Source: Plantactinospora soyae (GTDB lineage Bacteria; Actinomycetota; Actinomycetes; Mycobacteriales; Micromonosporaceae). Taken from it: DNA of 64,000 nucleotides. The position numbers and the translations under genes were made by a program. The notes beneath the pieces are model-generated. The model was not told where the DNA came from. It did no database searches and saw only the letters and a list, made by a program, of their open reading frames with translations. The stretch spans positions 9,300,001 to 9,364,000 of the forward strand of contig NZ_JADBEB010000001.1 in assembly GCF_014874095.1 (NCBI RefSeq). The letters are read 5' to 3'. Below, piece after piece: positions 54,078 through 62,281 of this stretch. Position 1 is the first letter of the stretch. Each line of letters starts with the position of its first letter.

Positions 54078-54097
54078 TTCCGCGTTTCGCCCGCTAC

Positions 54098-54195
54098 TCC
54101 CCCGACGGGCCGGCGGGTCCGACGGTCGCGCGGCGGACGGACGGCTCCGGCCGACGGACCGCCTTCGACCGGGCGGCTTCCGGTCCGTCGGGGGA
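54098..54195. terminator. Long-range inverted repeat between panB and npdG
   Basis: 11-bp perfect arms (54098-54108 and 54185-54195) surround 76 bases between convergent genes. Weak but plausible terminator. Confidence 0.35.
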
Positions 54196-54206
54196 CGGGG
54201 GACGGG

Positions 54207-54905
54207 TCAGATGTCGGTGACGCGGATTCCGGCGTGCGCCTTGTAACGCTTGTTGATCGCGATCAGGTTGGCGGTGAACGCCTCGACCTGGTGCGCGTTG
54301 CGGAGCCGGCCGGCGTAGATGCCGCGCATCCCCGGGATCCGCGCGACGAGGGCGGCGACCAGTCCGACCAGTTCCCGTTCCTCGGTGCAGATCAGTACGT
54401 CGAGATCGATCCGGTCGACGCGCGGATCGGCCAGCAGCGGGGCACTGACGTGGTTGAAGGCCGAGCAGACCCGGGACTCCGGCAGCAGCGCCGCGGCCTG
54501 CTGCACGGCACTGCCCTCCTCGACCCGCAGCGGGTACGGCCCCTGCTTGTCGAAGCCGAGCGGGTTGACGCAGTCGATGACGACCTTGCCGGCCAGCGGC
54601 TCGCGCAGTGCGGCGATCGTGTCCCGGTGCCCGTCCCACGGCACCGCGATGATGACCACGTCCGAGCGGCTCGACACCTCGACGTTGTCGCCACCGGAGA
54701 CCGCCGCGTCGTCGGGTAGGCCGGGCAGGGCGCCGATCTCTTCCGCCGCCTGGACGGCCCGCGCCGCCGACCGGGACCCGATCAGTACGCGCTGACCCGC
54801 CCGGGCCAGCCGGTACGCCAGCCCCCGCCCCTGGTCACCGGTGCCACCGATGATCCCTACGGTGAGTCCGGAAACGTCGGGTAGCGCACTCACGTCAAAT
54901 GCCAT
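54207..54905 (-). CDS. npdG: F420-dependent NADP reductase (NpdG/FNO)
   Basis: A 232-residue enzyme that exchanges hydride between coenzyme F420 and NADP(H). The NADP fold starts G-I-I-G-G-T-G-D-Q-G-R-G-L-A, with R-S-A-A-R-A binding the 2'-phosphate region. I-I-A-V-P-W-D and D-C-V-N-P-L-G-F are typical. R-L-R-N-A-H-Q-V-E-A-F is the conserved C-terminal part contacting F420. A GAGGATG box lies near the ATG. F420 use is typical of actinobacteria and archaea. Confidence 0.88.
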   Translation of the reverse strand: MAFDVSALPDVSGLTVGIIGGTGDQGRGLAYRLARAGQRVLIGSRSAARAVQAAEEIGALPGLPDDAAVSGGDNVEVSSRSDVVIIAVPWDGHRDTIAALREPLAGKVVIDCVNPLGFDKQGPYPLRVEEGSAVQQAAALLPESRVCSAFNHVSAPLLADPRVDRIDLDVLICTEERELVGLVAALVARIPGMRGIYAGRLRNAHQVEAFTANLIAINKRYKAHAGIRVTDI

Positions 54906-55002
54906 TCCGGCATCCTCGCAAATCCGGCGTCACGCCGGGAGCGCCGGGCCAGATGCGGAACGTCACATCAGCCCGGCGCCGCCTCCGTCGCCCCCGCGTC
55001 AC

Positions 55003-55040
55003 CGCACCGGAACGCCCCCGCTCCGGGGCGTTCCGGTGCG
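55003..55040. terminator. 16-bp perfect hairpin after the histone-like gene
   Basis: Arms 55003-55018 and 55025-55040 pair perfectly around a 6-base loop, just beyond the minus-strand stop at 55045. Confidence 0.8.
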
Positions 55041-55044
55041 GCAC

Positions 55045-55773
55045 TCAACCAATCATCTTCTGGGCGGTCGACCTGGTGGCCTTCCGTCCCGGCGACTTGG
55101 CCGGCGCCTTGCGGGCCGCGGCCTGCTTACTCGGCGCCTTCCGAGCGGTGATCTTCTTTGCCGGCGCGGCGGTCGTCCGCTTCGCCGCCGCGGTTCCCCG
55201 CTTCGCCGGAGCCTTCGTCGCCGACGCCCGCTTCGCGGTGGCCCGCTTCGCCGGAGCCTTCTTGGCCGTGGCCCGCTTCGCCGGAGCCGTCGTCGCCGTC
55301 GACCGCTTCGTCGCGGCCTTCTTCGCCGGTGCCTTCGCCGGAGCCTTCCGGGCGGTGACCTTCTTCGCCGTGGTGCCCGCCTTCCGGACCGCCGTCGTCG
55401 TCCGCTTCGCCGCCGCGGTGGTCCGCTTCGCCGCCGTCGTCGTCTTCTTCGCCGCCGTCGTGCGCTTGGCCGCCGTCGTACGCTTCGCCGTGCCGGCGCG
55501 GCTCGTAGTCGTCCGCGTACCGGTCGTCTTCTTCGCGGTGGCCTTCTTCGCCGGCGCCCGTTTCGCTGTCGCCTTCTTCGCCGGCGCCTTCTTGGCCGCC
55601 GTCGCGCGCTTGGCCGGGGCCTTCTTCGCCGGTGCCTTCTTGGCCACCGACGAACTCGCGGTCCGCCGGGCCGCGGTGCCCTTGCTGGCACCCACGGTCC
55701 GGCTCCGCGCCGCAGTCTTCTTCCCGGCGGCGCTTCTCGCCACCGGGCGGCTGGCCCTGGTTGCTTCGGCCAT
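55045..55773 (-). CDS. Histone H1-like Lys/Ala-rich DNA-binding protein
   Basis: A 242-residue protein composed almost entirely of Lys, Ala, Thr, Arg and Pro with repeated A-P-A-K-(K/R)-A and T-T-A-(A/K)-K-R units, like eukaryotic H1 tails and chlamydial Hc2. It has no HU fold, unlike the mycobacterial HupB. It should bind DNA nonspecifically and compact the nucleoid, possibly regulated by acetylation (inference). AAGGAGG precedes the ATG 7 bases. The DNA is repetitive, so its length is likely variable between strains. Confidence 0.85.
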   Translation of the reverse strand: MAEATRASRPVARSAAGKKTAARSRTVGASKGTAARRTASSSVAKKAPAKKAPAKRATAAKKAPAKKATAKRAPAKKATAKKTTGTRTTTSRAGTAKRTTAAKRTTAAKKTTTAAKRTTAAAKRTTTAVRKAGTTAKKVTARKAPAKAPAKKAATKRSTATTAPAKRATAKKAPAKRATAKRASATKAPAKRGTAAAKRTTAAPAKKITARKAPSKQAAARKAPAKSPGRKATRSTAQKMIG

Positions 55774-55860
55774 CTGTGTTCCTCCTTGCGGGACATGCTC
55801 TCGGGGGTCTCCTCGCGGAGCACCACGGAGTTTCTCGACGCGGGCTGTCGCCGCGCCGGT

Positions 55861-56064
55861 CTAGCGCTCCTCCCCGGCCCAGCGGGCATCCTCGGCATCC
55901 CACGCTTCGTTGCGTTGCCGCACACGCTGCAACGCCTGCTCCGCGTCGGTGGCCGAGGCATAAGGACCGAGCACGTACCTCGCAGGGCACACGTCAGCAC
56001 CGGTCTCTGTCCGGTGATGGCGGATGCACCAGAAGTACTGCACATCACTCCCGCTGTCGCTCAT
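55861..56064 (-). CDS. Small SPOR-like protein
   Basis: A 67-residue protein, V-Q-Y-F-W-C-I-R-H-H-R-T-E, with Y-V-L-G-P-Y-A-S-A-T-D-A-E-Q-A-L and an acidic Trp-rich end. It resembles short actinobacterial SPOR-like proteins. ATG 56064 matches the expected start; the longer frame to 56307 adds low-quality sequence. It lies 87 bases upstream of the histone-like gene on the same strand and may share a transcript. Confidence 0.7.
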   Translation of the reverse strand: MSDSGSDVQYFWCIRHHRTETGADVCPARYVLGPYASATDAEQALQRVRQRNEAWDAEDARWAGEER

Positions 56065-56355
56065 GGGATTACTGTGCACGGCAAACCGACCAAGCGCTAC
56101 CGTTTCACGCAAAATGGCGGGGTGACTTCCACAGTAGACCCCATCGGATAAGCCCGGCCGCGGAATCGGCAAACTGCGGTCGTACTCCGGAAAGGCTTTC
56201 TGCGGCAAGGGATTCACCACCGTCAGCGACGGGCGGACCCCTCGGCGCCGCGCTCTGGAAGGCGCGGGAAAAAATTCCCCACCGGTACGCTCCGCCGACC
56301 GCCTCATCGCCTTGACCTGGCACTTGGCGGCGAAGAATGGAGCACAATTCGCAGT

Positions 56356-56928
56356 GTGAGCATGATGCGACGGGCGGATGGGACAGGGCGGCTTCCCCGG
56401 GTGCTGTCAATCGTCGTGCTGGCCATTCTGCTGCTGCTCGTCGCCAGCGTCGGGCACACCATTCTGACCATCACCACGGAGCCCTCGATCGAGGAACGGG
56501 CGCATAGCGAAGCGGTACGGCGGGCCGCCCTCGTCGGCGACGCACTCGTGCACGGTGTCGCCGACGGCGCGACCGAACTCGGGCAGAGCGCGGCCCGCAA
56601 CGACCGCGTCGACGTGTTGACGGTCGACGGCACCGACCGCCGCCACTCCCCCGGCGTACGGGTCGTCTTCCGGGTGCACGTGACGATGTCCCAACCCGTG
56701 ATGGCCGGCCGGGCGTCGACCGAGATGCGGGTCTGCTTCCGTCAGGTACTCGACCAGGAGCGCCGTGACTTCTCCCGGACCCAGGTGCCGTGTCCGGAGA
56801 CCGCCCCGCCCGACGGAACGTCGACACCGGTGCCGTCGCGGTCGCCGACACCACCGCCGCCGGTGCTCGGGCCACCGACGACGGTTCCTGGTGCACCAGC
56901 GGGAAGTTCGCCGGCCCCGGCCCGCTGA
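56356..56928 (+). CDS. Membrane-anchored protein with Pro-rich tail
   Basis: A 190-residue protein with one N-terminal transmembrane helix (V-L-S-I-V-V-L-A-I-L-L-L-L-V-A-S-V), an alpha/beta extracytoplasmic part including V-R-V-V-F-R-V-H-V and two Cys that may form a disulfide, and a Pro/Ser/Thr-rich end. Start is GTG 56356 or ATG 56362/56365. No family is recognised. A Nudix gene follows 34 bases downstream. Confidence 0.6.
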   Translation: MSMMRRADGTGRLPRVLSIVVLAILLLLVASVGHTILTITTEPSIEERAHSEAVRRAALVGDALVHGVADGATELGQSAARNDRVDVLTVDGTDRRHSPGVRVVFRVHVTMSQPVMAGRASTEMRVCFRQVLDQERRDFSRTQVPCPETAPPDGTSTPVPSRSPTPPPPVLGPPTTVPGAPAGSSPAPAR

Positions 56929-56950
56929 GCCGGCCCATCCGATCAATCGT

Positions 56951-56956
56951 TATCGT
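56951..56956 (+). promoter_or_regulatory. Leaderless-type -10 box (TATCGT) of the Nudix gene
   Basis: TATCGT ends 6 bases before the ATG at 56963; it indicates an independent leaderless promoter. Confidence 0.5.
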
Positions 56957-56962
56957 CGTCGC

Positions 56963-57451
56963 ATGACCGTCCCCGAGTACGTCCGGCGGCTGCGCAAGGC
57001 GGTCGGACACGAGCTGCTCTGGCTGCCCAGCGTCAGCGCGGTGGTGGTGAACGACGCCGGAGAACTGCTGCTCGGCAAGCGCGCCGACGACGGGCGCTGG
57101 TCGGTCATCAGCGGTGTCGTGGAGCCGGACGAACAACCCGCGCAGGCCCTGGTCCGGGAGGTCCACGAGGAGACCGGCGTACGGGTGGCACCCGTACGGG
57201 TGTCGAGCGTGCTGGCTCGTCCGCACACCTATCCCAACGGCGACCAGTGCCAGTTCCTGAACATCGGTTTCCGCTGCCGGTTCCTCGACGGGGTGGCCCG
57301 GGTCAACGACGACGAGTCGGTCGCCGTCGGGTGGTTTTCGCCGGACCGGTTGCCGCCGGTGGACGAGCATGCCCAGATCACCATCGCGCAGGCGCTCGCC
57401 CCGGCCGGAACCGCTACCTGGTTCGCCGCCGACGCCTCCGCCTTCGCCTGA
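56963..57451 (+). CDS. Nudix hydrolase
   Basis: A 162-residue Nudix hydrolase with a complete box: G at the start of G-V-V-E-P-D, Glu in D-E-Q-P, and R-E-V-H-E-E-T-G-V. All metal-binding glutamates are present, so it should cleave a nucleoside diphosphate linked to another moiety. The beginning V-V-V-N-D-A-G-E-L-L-L-G-K-R is typical. The substrate is unknown. Start set by the -10 box at 56951. Confidence 0.88.
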   Translation: MTVPEYVRRLRKAVGHELLWLPSVSAVVVNDAGELLLGKRADDGRWSVISGVVEPDEQPAQALVREVHEETGVRVAPVRVSSVLARPHTYPNGDQCQFLNIGFRCRFLDGVARVNDDESVAVGWFSPDRLPPVDEHAQITIAQALAPAGTATWFAADASAFA

Positions 57452-57608
57452 CTGTGAGCATGGCGGGATCACCTCGACTCAGGGGCGCGGCGGCGCCGAC
57501 CGGTCCCGGTTCGGCGCGGCGGCGGTTCCGGTTCGGCGCGGCACCCGGCCACCGAGCCGGCCCGGGAACGCCGGATCAGCGGCCAGGTGGGTGACACCGT
57601 CCCCGTCG

Positions 57609-58523
57609 CTACGCTCGGCGTCGTCCCGGTCGGGGCCAGCCCTGGGCGCGGGCCATCCGCTCGGCGGTGTCGACGAGCAGCCGTACGGCCGCCGAGGCGG
57701 GCACGGTCCAGGACAGCGCGAGGTCGATGGTCGGCAGGTCGTCGCTGACCACCAGAGCGCAGACCCCGGCCGGAAGATGACCCGTCAGCGAGGCCGGCAG
57801 CAGCATGAAGCCCTGCCGGCTCAGGCTGACGCCGAGGTTCCGCAACCCGGGCAACGGGTTTTCCCACACCTCGAACGCCTCACCCGTACCGCCCAGCACC
57901 GCGAGCACCGTGTCGTGGTAGCGCGGCGCCAGCTGCCGGGGAAAGAACCGGAGCGTCTCGCCGCGCAGCTCACGCAGCTTGACCGTACCGGCGCCGGCCA
58001 GCGGGTGGTCCGCGCCGACCACCACCGTCCAGCGGTCACGCCGCAGGACCCGTGACCCGACTCCGGCCGGTAGGTCGACGCACCGGCCGAGCACCACGTC
58101 GAGCTTCTCCTCGACCAGTGCGGTCGACAACGCCGTGTCCCAACCCTCCTGGGCCTCGACCAGTACTCCGGGGTGGTGCTCGGCGAGGGCCGCGAAGAGT
58201 GCTGGCATCTCGCCGAAGGCTGCGGTGACGGTGTAGCCGATCCGTACCCGACGCACGGCGGGCTCCGCCGCCCGCCGGGTACGTTCGACGGCCTGCTCCG
58301 CGTCGGCCAGGATCTGTCGGGCGGAGGCGATGAACACCAGACCCGCCTCGGTGGGGCGGGTCGGTCGGCGGTGGAACAGCTGGACGCCCAGTTCCCGTTC
58401 CAGTTGCCGGATCTGCCGGCTCAGTGGCGGCTGGCTCATCCGCAGGAGCTGCGCGGCGGCCTCGAACCCACCGGCGTCGCACACCGCGATGACGTAGCGC
58501 ATGAGCCGCAGCTCCACCAGCAT
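57609..58523 (-). CDS. LysR-family transcriptional regulator
   Basis: A 304-residue LysR regulator: N-terminal winged helix (M-R-Y-V-I-A-V-C-D-A-G-G-F, M-S-Q-P-P-L-S-R-Q-I-R-Q-L-E) and a C-terminal effector-binding domain. A TAGTTT box (58535-58530) ends 6 bases before the ATG, suggesting a leaderless transcript. It lies 128 bases downstream of the aldo/keto reductase gene on the same strand; two 21-bp tandem units (58594-58635) lie in the gap. A target gene is not evident. Confidence 0.9.
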   Translation of the reverse strand: MLVELRLMRYVIAVCDAGGFEAAAQLLRMSQPPLSRQIRQLERELGVQLFHRRPTRPTEAGLVFIASARQILADAEQAVERTRRAAEPAVRRVRIGYTVTAAFGEMPALFAALAEHHPGVLVEAQEGWDTALSTALVEEKLDVVLGRCVDLPAGVGSRVLRRDRWTVVVGADHPLAGAGTVKLRELRGETLRFFPRQLAPRYHDTVLAVLGGTGEAFEVWENPLPGLRNLGVSLSRQGFMLLPASLTGHLPAGVCALVVSDDLPTIDLALSWTVPASAAVRLLVDTAERMARAQGWPRPGRRRA

Positions 58524-58593
58524 GCCCGCAAACTACCCGAGCGGCTGGCGTACCGGCCCCGGCCGCCCGGCGCGCGGACCGCCACCTCAGTGC

Positions 58594-58642
58594 CCGACCG
58601 GCAGCTGTCCCCGTCCGACCGGCAGCTGTCCCCGTCCGACCG
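58594..58642. repeat. 21-bp tandem repeat between LysR and aldo/keto reductase genes
   Basis: Two identical units of CCGACCGGCAGCTGTCCCCGT plus a partial third lie upstream of the lysR start and downstream of the reductase stop. Confidence 0.75.
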
Positions 58643-58651
58643 ATGGTGGGC

Positions 58652-59815
58652 TCATGGCCACCAAGGGCTTCGGCGGCGTAGTGCCTCCTGGGCCCGGGAG
58701 ACCAGCCCCGGGTAGTTCTTCTCCGGGTACCACGGCATGGTGCCGATCTGGTCGAAGCCGGGGAACGTCTCCAGGTGCCGACGCATCCGCTCACGCATAT
58801 CCGGGTCGGGCAGTTGCCCGCGCATCGCGGCGACGTTCTCCGCCAGGTGAGCCGGGTTCGAGGTGGCCGGGAGCGCACAGGTCACGGCCGGGTGCGCGAT
58901 CACCCACTTGAGGAAGTACTCCGCCCAGGTGTGCATGCCGGCCTCGCGGGCGAAGTCCGGCACCGGCCGTCCCGCCACCACCCGGTGCAGCCGGGCCTTC
59001 TCCAGCGGCATGTTCACCAGCACCGCAACGCCACGCTCCTGCGCGGCCGGCAGGATCCGCTCCTCGGCCGCCCGGGTGTGGATCGAGTAGTGCACCTGGA
59101 CGACATCGAGTGCGCCACGCTCCAGCCAGGAGGCCAACTGCGGGAAGTAGCTCGGGTCGTGGTGGGAGATCCCGAGCCGGCGGATCCGGCCCTCCTTCTT
59201 AAGCGCGTGCAGCAGGGGTACGACCACGTCGACGTTGACCAGGCTGTGGCAGTGCACGACGTCGAGTGGCGCCCGGCGGGAGAGTCGCCGCATCGAACGG
59301 CTCAGGCTGTATTCGGCGTGCTGGACGTCCCACAGGTAGTCGCCGGTCGACCAGATCTTGTCGGCCACGAACATCCGATCGTTGATCCGCAACTCCGCGG
59401 CGGCCCGTCCCAGGTTGGCCTCTGCCGCCCCGTAGACCGGTGACGAGTCGAAAACCCGTCCGCCCGCCTGCCAGAACGTACGGACGATTTCGGCGTGCGT
59501 GTCCCGCCCCCGGCCGGGCAGCGAGTCGAAGGTCATGAACGTGCCGAGCCCGATCGCCGGCAGTCGTTGCTGGCTGCCCGGGATCGTCCGGGTGATCAGC
59601 TCGGTCTCCGTAGGCGTCGTCTCCGTAGGCGTCGTCTCCGTACCCGCTCGTCGGCTCTGTCCCTGGGCTGGGCCGGCGGCGAGACCGGCACCGACGATGG
59701 CGGCGGCGCCGATGCCGCCGGCCCGGATGATCTCGCGCCGGTTCGGCCGCCATGCGGCTGACTCGCGCCCGGCTGAGGGCTGGGGTTGCTGTTCGGTCTG
59801 CTGCTCGGGGGTCAA
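58652..59815 (-). CDS. Tat-exported aldo/keto reductase
   Basis: A 387-residue AKR. The N-terminal Tat signal N-R-R-E-I-I-R-A-G-G followed by A-A-A-I-V-G-A-G-L-A-A predicts export folded with cofactor. The catalytic tetrad is visible: Asp and Tyr in F-D-S-S-P-V-Y-G, Lys in A-D-K-I-W-S, His in V-V-H-C-H-S. A T-E-T-T-P linker, encoded by 15-bp tandem repeats at 59604-59642, follows the signal. The start is TTG 59815 with GAAGGGAG upstream. A TATACC box and a long hairpin lie further upstream. The substrate is unknown. Confidence 0.8.
   Translation of the reverse strand: MTPEQQTEQQPQPSAGRESAAWRPNRREIIRAGGIGAAAIVGAGLAAGPAQGQSRRAGTETTPTETTPTETELITRTIPGSQQRLPAIGLGTFMTFDSLPGRGRDTHAEIVRTFWQAGGRVFDSSPVYGAAEANLGRAAAELRINDRMFVADKIWSTGDYLWDVQHAEYSLSRSMRRLSRRAPLDVVHCHSLVNVDVVVPLLHALKKEGRIRRLGISHHDPSYFPQLASWLERGALDVVQVHYSIHTRAAEERILPAAQERGVAVLVNMPLEKARLHRVVAGRPVPDFAREAGMHTWAEYFLKWVIAHPAVTCALPATSNPAHLAENVAAMRGQLPDPDMRERMRRHLETFPGFDQIGTMPWYPEKNYPGLVSRAQEALRRRSPWWP
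59604..59642 (-). repeat. 15-bp tandem repeat encoding T-E-T-T-P
   Basis: About 2.6 units of GTCGTCTCCGTAGGC encode the linker after the Tat signal of the aldo/keto reductase. Unit number probably varies between strains. Confidence 0.75.
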
Positions 59816-59942
59816 GGAACGGCTCCCTTCGGTCCACTGCGGATTGCGGTGGTGACGGAGCCAAGGCTGCCCAGTGGGCGCCGGAGCGACCAGATCGGTT
59901 GGGTGTGGTTCGGGACCCGACAGGTATACGAAGTGATCAGGC

Positions 59943-59978
59943 GGGTCGGCCGACCGGGCTGACGGTTTCGGCCGACCC
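59943..59978. terminator. Hairpin between the hydrolase and aldo/keto reductase genes
   Basis: An 11-bp perfect stem (59943-59953 with 59968-59978), 14-base loop. It lies 45 bases after the hydrolase stop and before the reductase promoter. Confidence 0.65.
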
Positions 59979-60022
59979 CGTCGATCACCCGTCCTGGCGC
60001 GGGCGGTTCGTGGCCGCTCGTC

Positions 60023-60739
60023 CTATCGCGGCCGGGCCTGCGGTCGCCCGGCCCAGTACGCCTCGAGCCGATCGGCCAGCTCGGTCGGATGACCGAGCAT
60101 GCCCAGGTGGTCGCCGGGCATCTCGTCCGGCTCGATGCCCAGCCGCTCGCGGGCGAGCCGGCGGGCAAAGCCGACCGGCAGGAACCTGTCGTCACGGTGC
60201 AGCAACACCCTCGTGTGCACCTCGGGCCAGGCCGCGAGCGGCCACGGCTCGCCGAAGGGCCTGCCGGCCTGTTGCCTGCCGTGCCGGAACGCCTCGGCCG
60301 CCAAGTCCGGCGGGAGGTCGTTGGTGAACAGCGAGGCGAGGTCGTCCTCGGCCCGGCCGTCCCGCGCATCCTGCTCCCGCCTGGCCTCCAGGTATCCGGT
60401 GCTGGTCCACCAGTCCTCCGGCTTCTCACCGGGGGTCGGGATCTGTCCGGCCAGCAACACCAGCAGGTCCACCGGGACCCGGTCGCAGACGATCGGCGCA
60501 GTGAACCCACCGAAGGAGTGCGCCACCACCGCCAGGTCGGTCCGGTCGCCGATGGCCGCGATCACGGCGTCGGCGTACTCCGACAGGCCGGCGGACTCGT
60601 CGTCGCAGGGCAGGTCGACCGGCACCACGTCGTGTCCCCGGGCGCGCAGCTCGGCGGCCAGCAGGTGCCAGCACCAGGAGTCGGCTGCGGCGCCGGGGAT
60701 CAGCACGAAGCAGGGCGGGGTCGGTGCGGGCGTGGTCAC
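60023..60739 (-). CDS. Alpha/beta hydrolase in the arsR operon
   Basis: A 238-residue alpha/beta hydrolase starting C-F-V-L-I-P-G-A-A-A-D-S-W-C-W, with nucleophile Ser in H-S-F-G-G and a catalytic His in G-D-H-L-G-M. The C-terminal lid carries an F-R-H-G-R-Q-Q-A-G-R segment. It resembles salicylate/pheromone-esterase-like hydrolases of MES type. Its start overlaps the stop of the SRPBCC gene by 4 bases, so it is the third gene of the operon. Confidence 0.8.
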   Translation of the reverse strand: MTTPAPTPPCFVLIPGAAADSWCWHLLAAELRARGHDVVPVDLPCDDESAGLSEYADAVIAAIGDRTDLAVVAHSFGGFTAPIVCDRVPVDLLVLLAGQIPTPGEKPEDWWTSTGYLEARREQDARDGRAEDDLASLFTNDLPPDLAAEAFRHGRQQAGRPFGEPWPLAAWPEVHTRVLLHRDDRFLPVGFARRLARERLGIEPDEMPGDHLGMLGHPTELADRLEAYWAGRPQARPR

Positions 60740-61227
60740 CGGGCCAGTCCGACCGGTTGCCCGACGGTCGGGAGCTGCTCGGCGAGCCGTACGAACGAAC
60801 TCGACCAGCCGTCCGCCAGGCCCGCGCTCTCTTCGCCCACGCTGACCCCGGCGGCGTGGAACGTCATCTCGGTCCGGGGGCCGAGGTCGGCGAAGGTGAC
60901 GGTCACGACCGCGCGCTCGGCGCCGGCGTTCTCCGGGCCGCTGGCCGGGACCGTGTCAAACACCAGCCGCTCCGGCTCGACGATCTCCCGGTAGACGAAG
61001 GCCACCGGGTACTCGGCGCCGTCGTCGTCACCGACCATCCGGAGTTGCCAGCGACCGCCTGCTCTGACGTCCATCGAGATGGTGGACCGGGGCACCGTGA
61101 TGCCACGCGGCCCGAACCACCGGGCAAGGTGTTCCGGGTCGGTCCAGGCCCGGAAGACGAGTTCGCGCGGTGCGTCGAAGACCCGGGTGATGGTGAACGC
61201 CCGGCTGTCGGGCCGGCTCTCAGTCAT
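60736..61227 (-). CDS. SRPBCC (AHSA1-type) domain protein
   Basis: A 163-residue START/AHSA1 protein: F-D-A-P-R-E-L-V-F-R-A-W-T-D-P-E at the N-terminus and G-G-R-W-Q-L-R-M, the C-terminal helix after S-A-G-L-A-D-G-W-S. Such proteins bind hydrophobic ligands; no catalytic residue is known. Commonly paired with ArsR regulators, as here. It overlaps the arsR stop by 8 bases and the hydrolase start by 4 bases. Confidence 0.88.
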   Translation of the reverse strand: MTESRPDSRAFTITRVFDAPRELVFRAWTDPEHLARWFGPRGITVPRSTISMDVRAGGRWQLRMVGDDDGAEYPVAFVYREIVEPERLVFDTVPASGPENAGAERAVVTVTFADLGPRTEMTFHAAGVSVGEESAGLADGWSSSFVRLAEQLPTVGQPVGLAR

Positions 61228-61558
61228 CCTGCTCGCCCTTCTGGATCTCTCGTAGGTGGTCGGACAGCCTGTCGAAGCTGCCGGACCAGAACTCCTGGTA
61301 CTGCTCCAACCAGTCGACGGCGTCGCGCAACGGTTCGGCCCTGAGTCGGCACGGACGTTGTTGGGCGGTACGCCGTCGGCTGATCAGTCCGGCTCGCTCC
61401 AGCACCTTGAGGTGCTTCGAGACCGCCTGCAGCGTCAACGGCAACGGCGCCGCCAGTTCGTTGACCGTGGCCTCGCCCTCGGCCAGCCGGGCGAGGATCG
61501 CCCGCCGGGTCGGGTCGGCGAGCGCCGCAAAGGTGGAGTCGAGGTGCGCCGACTGCAT
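61220..61558 (-). CDS. ArsR-family transcriptional regulator
   Basis: A 112-residue ArsR winged-helix protein, F-A-A-L-A-D-P-T-R-R-A-I-L, recognition helix L-T-L-Q-A-V-S-K-H-L-K-V-L. No Cys-based metal-binding site is present, so it is not a metal sensor of the classical kind. ATG 61558 has GAGGA 8 bases upstream; ATG 61573 would overlap the operator. It heads an overlapping operon with the SRPBCC and hydrolase genes and probably represses it through the palindrome at 61573-61606. Confidence 0.85.
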   Translation of the reverse strand: MQSAHLDSTFAALADPTRRAILARLAEGEATVNELAAPLPLTLQAVSKHLKVLERAGLISRRRTAQQRPCRLRAEPLRDAVDWLEQYQEFWSGSFDRLSDHLREIQKGEQDD

Positions 61559-61572
61559 GCCAGAAGTCCTCA

Positions 61573-61606
61573 TTCAACCGATCGGCTAATTAACTGATGG
61601 GTTGAA
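61573..61606. promoter_or_regulatory. 34-bp palindromic operator of the arsR operon
   Basis: TTCAACC and GGTTGAA flank a central TAATTA; 14 of 17 positions per half match by symmetry. It overlaps the expected promoter region immediately upstream of arsR and is much more AT-rich than the surroundings. Confidence 0.7.
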
Positions 61607-61752
61607 TATAGGGGCGAAGCCGAACACCCACAAGCCCCGGCCGCATCGGACGGCGGTCGCGGTGGTGCTGGAGAACGGGTCCGGAGAACCGGTCGCGGCG
61701 GTGCCGAGAACGGGTCCCGGAGCCTGCTGGCCGCCGCGCCGAACCGGGCTGC

Positions 61753-62103
61753 CTAGCGCTCCGGCGTCGGCAGGAGCCCGTGTACCTCCGGGTCGACCTT
61801 CAGACCCAGGTCGGGCTGTCCCAGCCAGTCCAGCCGGACCGATGCCGTCTCCGCGCGCTCGGCCAGCTTCAGTTGCAAGCCGTACACGGACAGCAGCAGG
61901 GCCTGGAGGGAATCGACACCGAAGGAGGCCTGCACCGCCTCGTCGCCCAGGCCCAGAATCTGATGGGGGCAGTACCAGTCCCCGCCCGGCAGGACATCCG
62001 GCAGCGGCTTGCCGATCCGCAGGACCACCGGCGTACGGCTGCCCTCCTCGGCGACGGCGTCCACCTGCCGCTCAGCCACAATCTCGCCGAGTTGATAACT
62101 CAT
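61753..62103 (-). CDS. DUF6968-family protein
   Basis: A small protein (116 residues from ATG 62103; 118 from 62109) with V-V-L-R-I-G-K-P, G-G-D-W-Y-C-P-H-Q-I-L-G-L-G-D, and V-D-S-L-Q-A-L-L-L-S, a pattern I recall for the DUF6968 family. Function unknown. GGGGAG lies 9 bases before ATG 62103 but only 3 before 62109, so the former is favoured. Confidence 0.7.
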   Translation of the reverse strand: MSYQLGEIVAERQVDAVAEEGSRTPVVLRIGKPLPDVLPGGDWYCPHQILGLGDEAVQASFGVDSLQALLLSVYGLQLKLAERAETASVRLDWLGQPDLGLKVDPEVHGLLPTPER

Positions 62104-62161
62104 CGTCATGCGCTCCCCAACTCACCTCGGAAATGCGGGACCAGCGTGGCGGCGGTCGCGG

Positions 62162-62281
62162 TCACAGTGGAGCGCCGCCGGTCTCCCGCTTCGACGGCTC
62201 GACGCCCCGGTCGGCCGCCTGGGAGGCCAATGCCGGCGGGTAGTCGTTGACTGGAATTCCCGCGTACGGATCAAGGGCCAC
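62162..62281 (-). CDS. Candidate 39-residue leaderless small protein
   Basis: A short frame, V-A-L-D-P-Y-A-G-I-P-V-N-D-Y-P-P-A-L-A-S then Q-A-A-D-R-G-V-E. A TAGCAT -10 box (62293-62288) ends 6 bases before the GTG, which supports a leaderless start. No family is recognised and coding status is uncertain. Confidence 0.35.
   Translation of the reverse strand: MALDPYAGIPVNDYPPALASQAADRGVEPSKRETGGAPL

Noticed and set aside
61574-61752. GAGAACGGGTCC-type direct repeats downstream of the operator
   Set aside because: Too short and imperfect to distinguish from local high-GC low complexity.
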